From positions 2,539,423 to 2,603,422 of the forward strand of contig LT629697.1 of NCBI GenBank assembly GCA_900100325.1: a stretch of DNA of 64,000 nt, read 5' to 3'. Below the pieces are notes generated by a model. It had not been told where the DNA came from, ran no database searches, and saw only the letters and a program-made list of their open reading frames with translations. Source of the DNA: Frankineae bacterium MT45. Its GTDB lineage: Bacteria; Actinomycetota; Actinomycetes; Mycobacteriales; Jatrophihabitantaceae. Position 1 is the first letter of the stretch. Each line of letters starts with the position of its first letter. Made by a program: the position numbers and the translations under genes. Below, piece after piece: positions 58,687 to 64,000 of the stretch.

Positions 58687-59550
58687 TCAGGCTAGCCGCT
58701 GCGGAGTGGTTGCGGCGGGCAGCGCGCCGACGATCACCGTGGCGCCCAACTCCGGCGAAGTGCGCACGTTCGGCCGCAGGCCGGCGTCAGCGAAGGCAGC
58801 GGCCAGGGCGTCGGCCTGCTGTTCGCTCGTCTCGATGAGCAGCGACCCGTCGTCGGCCAACCACTGACCAGCATCCGAGACGATCCTCCGGGCAAGCTCC
58901 AGCCCGTCCTCACCACCGTCGAGGGCCATCCGCTGCTCATGGAGCCGGGCCTCGGGTGGCATCAACCCGATCGCGTCAGTGGGCACGTAGGGCGCGTTGG
59001 CGACGAGCACGTCCACCCGCCCGCGTAGCTCGCCCGGTAAGGCGGCGAAGAGATCTCCCTGAAATACCTCGATGGCGCGGTTGCTGAGGTTGCCCCGGGC
59101 GCAGCCGACCGCCTCGGGCGAGAGGTCGCTGGCCAGGATCCGGGCTGACGGAACTGCCGTGCTGATGGCGGCAGCGATCGCACCCGCGCCGCAGCAGAGG
59201 TCAACGATGACCGGTTCGGTACGACGTCGCGCGATGGCGATCGCCTCCGAGGCCAGCAGTTCAGTACGCCGGCGGGGGACGAAGACGCCGGGGATCACAC
59301 CGATGCGCAGCCCGCAGAACTCAGCCCACCCGACGACGTACTCCAATGGCTCCCCGCTGACCCGCGCAGCGAGCATGGCCTCGAGTTCACTCGGGTCGCC
59401 AGCGGCCTCGAGCAGCAACTGCGCCTCCTCCTCGGCGAAGACGCAGCCCGCCGCGCGCAGGTTCTCGACCAGCGCTGACGAGTCGGAACTACTCGTTGTC
59501 AGAGCGGTACCCGAGGTTCGGCGAGAGCCAGCGCTCGGCCTCGTCGACAC
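58687..59550 (-). CDS. PrmC-like protein-(glutamine-N5) methyltransferase, unknown substrate
   Basis: 287 residues. SAM motif [15 protein letters not shown] and the substrate motif [31 protein letters not shown]. The usual NPPY of HemK/PrmC is NAPY here, a change found in an actinobacterial PrmC-related subfamily rather than in true PrmC, so the substrate may not be release factors. Start is uncertain: GTG 59550 overlaps the end of metH by 62 bases and no other ATG/GTG/TTG is near. Confidence 0.8.
   Translation of the reverse strand: MSTRPSAGSRRTSGTALTTSSSDSSALVENLRAAGCVFAEEEAQLLLEAAGDPSELEAMLAARVSGEPLEYVVGWAEFCGLRIGVIPGVFVPRRRTELLASEAIAIARRRTEPVIVDLCCGAGAIAAAISTAVPSARILASDLSPEAVGCARGNLSNRAIEVFQGDLFAALPGELRGRVDVLVANAPYVPTDAIGLMPPEARLHEQRMALDGGEDGLELARRIVSDAGQWLADDGSLLIETSEQQADALAAAFADAGLRPNVRTSPELGATVIVGALPAATTPQRLA
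58689..58694 (-). promoter_or_regulatory. Predicted -10 box of a leaderless transcript (holin-like gene)
   Basis: On the minus strand TAGCCT occupies exactly -12 to -7 of the ATG at 58682, overlapping the end of the PrmC-like gene (stop at 58687-58689). Confidence 0.45.
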
Positions 59551-62500
59551 TCCAGCCCTTGCGCTTGGCGTAGCTCTCCACCTGATCGCGGCCGAGCTGA
59601 CCGATCACGAAGTACTGCGACTGCGGGTGCGAGAAGTAGAGGCCGCTCACCGATGCGCCCGGCCACATGGCCATGCTCTCGGTCAGCTCAATACCGGCGT
59701 TGGCCTTGACGTCAAGCAACTGCCAGATCGTCTGCTTCTCGGTGTGCTCCGGGCAGGCCGGGTACCCCGGCGCGGGCCGGATCCCGACGTACTGCTCCTT
59801 GATCAGGGACTCGTTGTCCAACGTCTCGTCCGGCTGATACGCCCAGAACTCGGTGCGGACCCGCTCGTGCAGGCGCTCCGCGAAGGCCTCGGCCAGGCGG
59901 TCGGCCAGCGACTCCAGCAGGATGGCGCTGTAGTCGTCCAGGGCCGCCTTGAACTCCTCGATCTTGGCCGCGCTACCGAGGCCGGCGGTCACCGCGAAGG
60001 CCCCGACATAGTCGCGCAGGCCGGTCGGCTTCGGAGCGATGAAGTCCGCCAGTGAACGGTGCGGCACGCCCGGGCGATGCTCGCTCTGCTGGCGCACCTG
60101 ATGCAGCGTAGTCAGGACCTCGCGACGGGATTCATCCGTGTAAACCTCGATGTCGTCCTCGTCAACCTGGTTGGCCGGGAAGAGCCCGAAGACCCCGTTG
60201 GCGGTCAGCCACTTCTGCTCGATGATCGCGTCGAGCATCCGCTGAGCGTCGTCCCACAGCTTGCGCGCCGCCTCACCCGAGGCCGGGTTGTTGAGAATGT
60301 CAGGGAACTTGCCCTTCATCTCCCACGCGTTGAAGAACGGCTGCCAGTCGATGTAGCGGCGGAGCTCCGCGATCGAGTAGTCGTGGAGAGTCTTGACGAA
60401 CTGGGTCGGCGTCGCAGGCGCGTGGTAATCATCGGTGTGCGCGTCCCGTACCTGCTGGGTGATCATCCGCGGACGGGGCGGGCGGTAATTGCTCCAGTCG
60501 ATCGGCGTGCAGTCGGCGCGGGCATCAGCCAGTGGCAGCAGCACCTTGGCGTGGCTGCGGGCCGCATGCCGCTCGCGCAGCGCGTCGTAGTCGGTCTGCA
60601 ACTCGGCCAGCAGCGCCGGTCGCTGGTCGTCCGACAGCAGCGCCGCCACCACCGGAACCGAGCGCGACGCATCCTTAACCCAGATGACCGGCCCGTGGTA
60701 CTTCTTGTCGACCTTCACTGCGGTGTGGGCCCGTGACGTGGTGGCCCCACCGATCATCAGCGGGATCTCCAGCCCCTGCCGCTCCATCTCGGCCGCGAAG
60801 TTCACCATCTCGTCAAGCGAGGGAGTGATGAGGCCGGAGAGGCCAATCACGTCTGCGTCGTGCTCCTTGGCGGCGTCGAGGATCTTCTGCGCCGGCACCA
60901 TGACGCCGAGGTCGATCACGTCGTAGTTGTTGCACTGCAGCACGACGCCGACGATGTTCTTGCCGATGTCGTGCACATCGCCCTTCACCGTCGCCATCAC
61001 CACGGTGCCGTTGCTGCGCCCGGCGTCCTCGGGAGATTTACCCGCCTCTATAAAGGGAATCAGGTACGCGACGGCCTTCTTCATCACCCGCGCCGACTTG
61101 ACCACCTGTGGCAGGAACATCTTGCCCGCACCGAAGAGATCACCGACGACGTTCATCCCGGCCATCAGCGGACCCTCGATGACCTCGATCGGTCGGCCAC
61201 CGCGGGCCTCGATGAGCGCCCGCAGTTCCTCGGTGTCCACCTCGGCGTACTCGTCGATGCCTTTCACCAACGCGTGCGTGATGCGCTCGTCGACGGGGAG
61301 TTCACGCCACTCTTCATTGACCGTCTCGGCCTTCATACCGGCGCCGGCGAATTCGGAGGCGATCTCGAGCAGACGTTCGGTGGCGTCGGGGCGCCGGTTG
61401 AGGATGACGTCCTCGATGCGCTCCAGCAGTCGCGGATCCAATTGGTCGTAGACCACCAGTGCACCGGCGTTGACGATGCCCATGTCCATCCCAGCGGCGA
61501 TCGCGTGGTACAGGAAGACCGCGTGAATCGCCTCCCGGACGGCGTTGTTGCCGCGGAAGGAGAAGGAGACATTGGAGACGCCGCCCGAGACCAGGGCGCC
61601 GGGCAGGTTCTGCTTGATCCAGCGGGTCGCCTCGATGAAATCGACGCCGTAGTTGGCGTGCTCCTCGATGCCGGTGGCGACCGCGAAGATGTTCGGATCG
61701 AAGATGATGTCCTCGGCCGGGAATCCGACCTCGTCGACCAGGATGCGGTAGGCCCGGGCGCAGATCTCCTTGCGACGCTCGAGGTTGTCGGCCTGTCCCT
61801 GTTCGTCGAAGGCCATCACCACGACGGCCGCGCCATATTTGCGGCAGATCGTGGCCTCGCGCCGGAACTTCTCCTCGCCCTCCTTCATGGAGATCGAGTT
61901 GACGATCGGCTTCCCCTGAACGCAGCGCAGCCCGGCCTCGATCACTTCGAACTTGGAGGAGTCGATCATCAGCGGAACACGGCTAATATCCGGCTCGCTG
62001 GCAATCAACTTGACGAAGCGGTCCATCGCGGCGACGCCGTCGATCATGCCCTCGTCCATGTTGATGTCGATGACCTGTGCGCCGCTCTCGACCTGCTGAC
62101 GGGCTACCGAGAGCGCGGTGTTGTAGTCACCGTCGCGGATGAGGTTGCGGAAGCGGGCCGAGCCGGTGATGTTGGTGCGCTCGCCGACGTTGACGAAGAG
62201 CGATTCAGCAGTGATTGCCAGGGGTTCCAGGCCGGAGAGTCGGCAGGCCACGGCCGGCGTGGACGGGACGCGTGGGGCCAGGCCGGTGACCAGGGATGCG
62301 ATCGCCGCAATGTGTGGCGGTGTGGTGCCGCAGCAGCCACCGAGCACGTTCACCAGCCCGCTCTCGGCGAACTCGCGCACGATCGCGGCTGTCTGGTCCG
62401 GTGACTCGTCGTACTCGCCGAAGGCATTCGGGAGCCCGGCGTTGGGGTAGCAGGAGATGAAGCAGTCGGCGACGCGGGCCAGTTCGGCCAGGTACGGGCG

Positions 62501-63283
62501 CATCTCGGCCGCTCCGAGCGCGCAGTTGAGGCCGACCAGCAGTGGCTTGGCGTGCCGCACCGAATTCCAGAACGCCTCGGTGACCTGTCCGGAGAGGGTC
62601 CGCCCGGAGGCGTCGGTGATGGTGCCCGAGATCATCAGAGGCCAGCGACGTCCGCGCTCTTCGAAGAGCGTCTCGACGGCGAAGATGGCGGCCTTGGCGT
62701 TGAGCGTGTCGAAGATCGTCTCAATGATGAGCACGTCGACTCCACCGTCGACGAGTCCGTTCGCCTGTTCCAGGTAGGCCTCGACGAGTTCCATGTAGGT
62801 GACGTTCCGCGCGCCCGGGTCGTTCACGTCCGGTGAGATCGACGCGGTGCGGTTGGTCGGGCCCAGGGTGCCGACCACGAAGCGCGGGCGGGTCGGGTCG
62901 GCAGCGGTCACCGCGTCGCACTCGGCGCGAGCCAGCCGCGCCGACTCGAAGTTGAGTTCGTAGGCGAGGTCCTCCATGCCGTAGTCGGCCAGCGAGATGC
63001 GCTGCGCGTTGAAGGTGTTCGTCTCGATCAGGTCGGAGCCGGCATCCAGGTACGCCCGGTGGATCGCGCTGACGGTCTCAGGCTGGGTGAGTGAGAGCAG
63101 GTCGTTGTTCCCAGCCAGGTCGCGGTCCCAGTCGGCGAATCGCTCTCCGCGGTATTCGGCTTCGCTGAAGGTGTGCCGCTGGATCATCGTGCCCATCGCG
63201 CCGTCAAGCATCAGGATGCGGGACTTCAGGGCCTCGGTGAGGGCGTCTGTGGCGTCCGGGCGAAGGGCGGGCGTTACCGGCAC
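59489..63283 (-). CDS. metH: Cobalamin-dependent methionine synthase
   Basis: Transfers a methyl group from methyltetrahydrofolate to homocysteine via cobalamin. 1264 residues with all four modules: homocysteine domain (zinc cysteines in [11 protein letters not shown] and [10 protein letters not shown]), pterin-binding domain ([17 protein letters not shown]), cobalamin domain with His771 of GDVHDIGKN as cobalt ligand, and activation domain ([26 protein letters not shown]). Start GTG 63283 has AAGGA six bases upstream; 41 further open codons overlap the divergent gene region. No B12 riboswitch is seen in the short upstream region; TATGCT (63328-63333, minus strand) is a possible -10 box. Confidence 0.95.
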   Translation of the reverse strand: MPVTPALRPDATDALTEALKSRILMLDGAMGTMIQRHTFSEAEYRGERFADWDRDLAGNNDLLSLTQPETVSAIHRAYLDAGSDLIETNTFNAQRISLADYGMEDLAYELNFESARLARAECDAVTAADPTRPRFVVGTLGPTNRTASISPDVNDPGARNVTYMELVEAYLEQANGLVDGGVDVLIIETIFDTLNAKAAIFAVETLFEERGRRWPLMISGTITDASGRTLSGQVTEAFWNSVRHAKPLLVGLNCALGAAEMRPYLAELARVADCFISCYPNAGLPNAFGEYDESPDQTAAIVREFAESGLVNVLGGCCGTTPPHIAAIASLVTGLAPRVPSTPAVACRLSGLEPLAITAESLFVNVGERTNITGSARFRNLIRDGDYNTALSVARQQVESGAQVIDINMDEGMIDGVAAMDRFVKLIASEPDISRVPLMIDSSKFEVIEAGLRCVQGKPIVNSISMKEGEEKFRREATICRKYGAAVVVMAFDEQGQADNLERRKEICARAYRILVDEVGFPAEDIIFDPNIFAVATGIEEHANYGVDFIEATRWIKQNLPGALVSGGVSNVSFSFRGNNAVREAIHAVFLYHAIAAGMDMGIVNAGALVVYDQLDPRLLERIEDVILNRRPDATERLLEIASEFAGAGMKAETVNEEWRELPVDERITHALVKGIDEYAEVDTEELRALIEARGGRPIEVIEGPLMAGMNVVGDLFGAGKMFLPQVVKSARVMKKAVAYLIPFIEAGKSPEDAGRSNGTVVMATVKGDVHDIGKNIVGVVLQCNNYDVIDLGVMVPAQKILDAAKEHDADVIGLSGLITPSLDEMVNFAAEMERQGLEIPLMIGGATTSRAHTAVKVDKKYHGPVIWVKDASRSVPVVAALLSDDQRPALLAELQTDYDALRERHAARSHAKVLLPLADARADCTPIDWSNYRPPRPRMITQQVRDAHTDDYHAPATPTQFVKTLHDYSIAELRRYIDWQPFFNAWEMKGKFPDILNNPASGEAARKLWDDAQRMLDAIIEQKWLTANGVFGLFPANQVDEDDIEVYTDESRREVLTTLHQVRQQSEHRPGVPHRSLADFIAPKPTGLRDYVGAFAVTAGLGSAAKIEEFKAALDDYSAILLESLADRLAEAFAERLHERVRTEFWAYQPDETLDNESLIKEQYVGIRPAPGYPACPEHTEKQTIWQLLDVKANAGIELTESMAMWPGASVSGLYFSHPQSQYFVIGQLGRDQVESYAKRKGWSVDEAERWLSPNLGYRSDNE

Positions 63284-63429
63284 AATGGATCCTTGGGGCT
63301 CGGTCGAACGTAACTGGTCAAAGCCCAAGCATACTGAGGGTCGGCGACCGCAATTTCCGCTCGCGGGCCCGTCCGGAGCGGCCATCCCCGGCAACGCCGC
63401 CGGCATCGCCGAACGCTTGGAGGGGCTTC

Positions 63430-64000
63430 ATGGCGAAACTGATCTACTCCACCCTCGCCTCGCTTGATGGATACGTGGTCGATGCGGAGGGCAGTTTCGC
63501 CTGGGCCACACCGGATGAGCAGGTGCACTCCTACGTCAACGACCTGGAGCGCGGCATCGGCACGCATCTCTACGGGCGTCGGATGTATGAGGTGATGGCG
63601 TACTGGGAGACGGCCGACCCTGGGCCGGGGAGCGAGGTTCCGGTCGCCATGCGGGAGTACGCGGGCATCTGGCGACAGGCCGAGAAGGTCGTCTACTCCC
63701 GCACGCTGGGAAGCGTCATGACGTCCCGAACGCGGCTCGAACCCGTCTTCGAGCCAAACGCGATCCGCGCCCTGAAGGGGAGCGCGACCGCCGACCTGAG
63801 CATCGGTGGCCCGACGCTCGCAGCCGAGGCGCTGCGAGCGGGTCTGGTCGACGAATGCCACCTCTTCGTGGTCCCGGTGCTCGTGGGTGGCGGAACGAAG
63901 GCCTTCCCGGATGGTCATCGGGTGGCGTTGGAGCTGCTTGGCGAGCGTTCCTTCCAAAATGGAACAACTCACCTGCACTACGCAATTCACCCCATCGCCG
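63430..64000 (+). CDS. Dihydrofolate reductase/RibD C-terminal family protein (cut by window end)
   Basis: At least 190 codons, open to the window end. The N-terminus MAKLIYSTLASLDGYVVDAEGSF and THLYGRRMYEVMAYWE, then DLSIGGPTLAAEALRAGLVDECHLFVVPVLVGGGTKAF, match the DHFR-like family of COG0262. True DHFR activity is unlikely for this group, whose substrates are mostly unknown. ATG 63430 is seven bases after GGAGGG. Divergent from metH. Confidence 0.87.
   Translation, partial: MAKLIYSTLASLDGYVVDAEGSFAWATPDEQVHSYVNDLERGIGTHLYGRRMYEVMAYWETADPGPGSEVPVAMREYAGIWRQAEKVVYSRTLGSVMTSRTRLEPVFEPNAIRALKGSATADLSIGGPTLAAEALRAGLVDECHLFVVPVLVGGGTKAFPDGHRVALELLGERSFQNGTTHLHYAIHPIA

Noticed and set aside
60860-62404. 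A 514-codon open frame on the plus strand within metH
   Set aside because: Complement of the well-supported MetH frame; composition is shadow-like.
63284-63429. Cobalamin riboswitch upstream of metH
   Set aside because: The gap is only about 146 bp, no B12-box is seen, and a -10 box lies within 50 bp of the start.

Overview
The window is a stretch of chromosome from a high-GC actinobacterium. Evidence: very GC-rich coding sequence with many GTG and some TTG starts; a SUF iron-sulfur operon headed by a SufR-type regulator; actinobacterial families (DUF2510, DUF3097, RskA-type anti-sigma factor, OpcA, a DivIVA-like coiled coil); and a gene order that, from memory, follows Mycobacterium tuberculosis Rv1446c to Rv1488 closely (opcA-zwf-tal-tkt, ctaB, ctaA with an ABC exporter, sufR-B-D-C-S-U-T, ABC-F, enoyl-CoA hydratase, acn, RipA-like NlpC/P60, moxR-DUF58-VWA, fabG-fabI-hemH, NfeD-SPFH). 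No mycolate-specific genes are visible, so a lineage outside the Mycobacteriales (for example Frankia/Jatrophihabitans-like) is plausible; the rank below class is a guess.

Layout. 1-5940 (minus): pentose phosphate genes opcA (cut by the window edge), zwf, tal, tkt. 6209-15769: heme O and heme A synthesis (ctaB, ctaA), a two-gene ABC exporter, an acyltransferase, and less conserved genes (DivIVA-like coiled coil, DUF2510 membrane protein, ATP-grasp enzyme, DUF445 protein). 15890-22639 (plus): the sufR-sufB-sufD-Rieske-sufC-sufS-sufU-sufT operon. 22752-27198: ABC-F ATPase, enoyl-CoA hydratase-family enzyme, ABC exporter. 27228-30014: aconitase. 30399-36293: secreted NlpC/P60 hydrolase, moaA, a small Cys-containing protein, and the moxR-DUF58-VWA operon. 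36441-37745: a secreted Ig-like protein. 37777-41416: quinone oxidoreductase, fatty acid synthase II genes fabG and fabI, ferrochelatase. 41435-46973: conserved hypotheticals, NfeD, SPFH protein, LLM oxidoreductase, CPBP protease-like protein. 46974-53278: a locus with the gene content of the mycobacterial sigK-rskA locus (FAD oxidoreductase, DUF1365, CFA/UfaA1-type methyltransferase, DUF1295, then convergent sigK-rskA), preceded by a probable small structured RNA. 53340-64000: citrate synthase, PaaI-type thioesterase, a HemD/winged-helix regulator, NUDIX, CinA, a small membrane protein, a PrmC-like methyltransferase, MetH and a truncated DHFR-family gene.

The genes are mostly core metabolism: NADPH supply (zwf/tal/tkt), heme synthesis, Fe-S biogenesis feeding aconitase, MoaA and the Rieske protein, TCA entry (gltA, acn), fatty acid elongation and cell envelope. 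I see no phage, insertion sequence, CRISPR array, tRNA or rRNA.

The less ordinary points are: (i) a candidate ncRNA of about 78 nt with its own promoter and terminator at 47097-47186; (ii) DUF1365 and the CFA methyltransferase joined in one uninterrupted frame, with a strong internal ribosome binding site at the junction; (iii) a 68-bp-period duplication at the sufB/sufD junction that creates a 21-codon ORF; (iv) an inverted repeat covering the sufR promoter; (v) repeated examples of a TANNNT-like -10 box placed exactly where a leaderless start would need it; (vi) a 10-codon leader ORF coupled by ATGA to the SPFH gene. I did not find a clear new multi-gene system such as a defence or secretion island.
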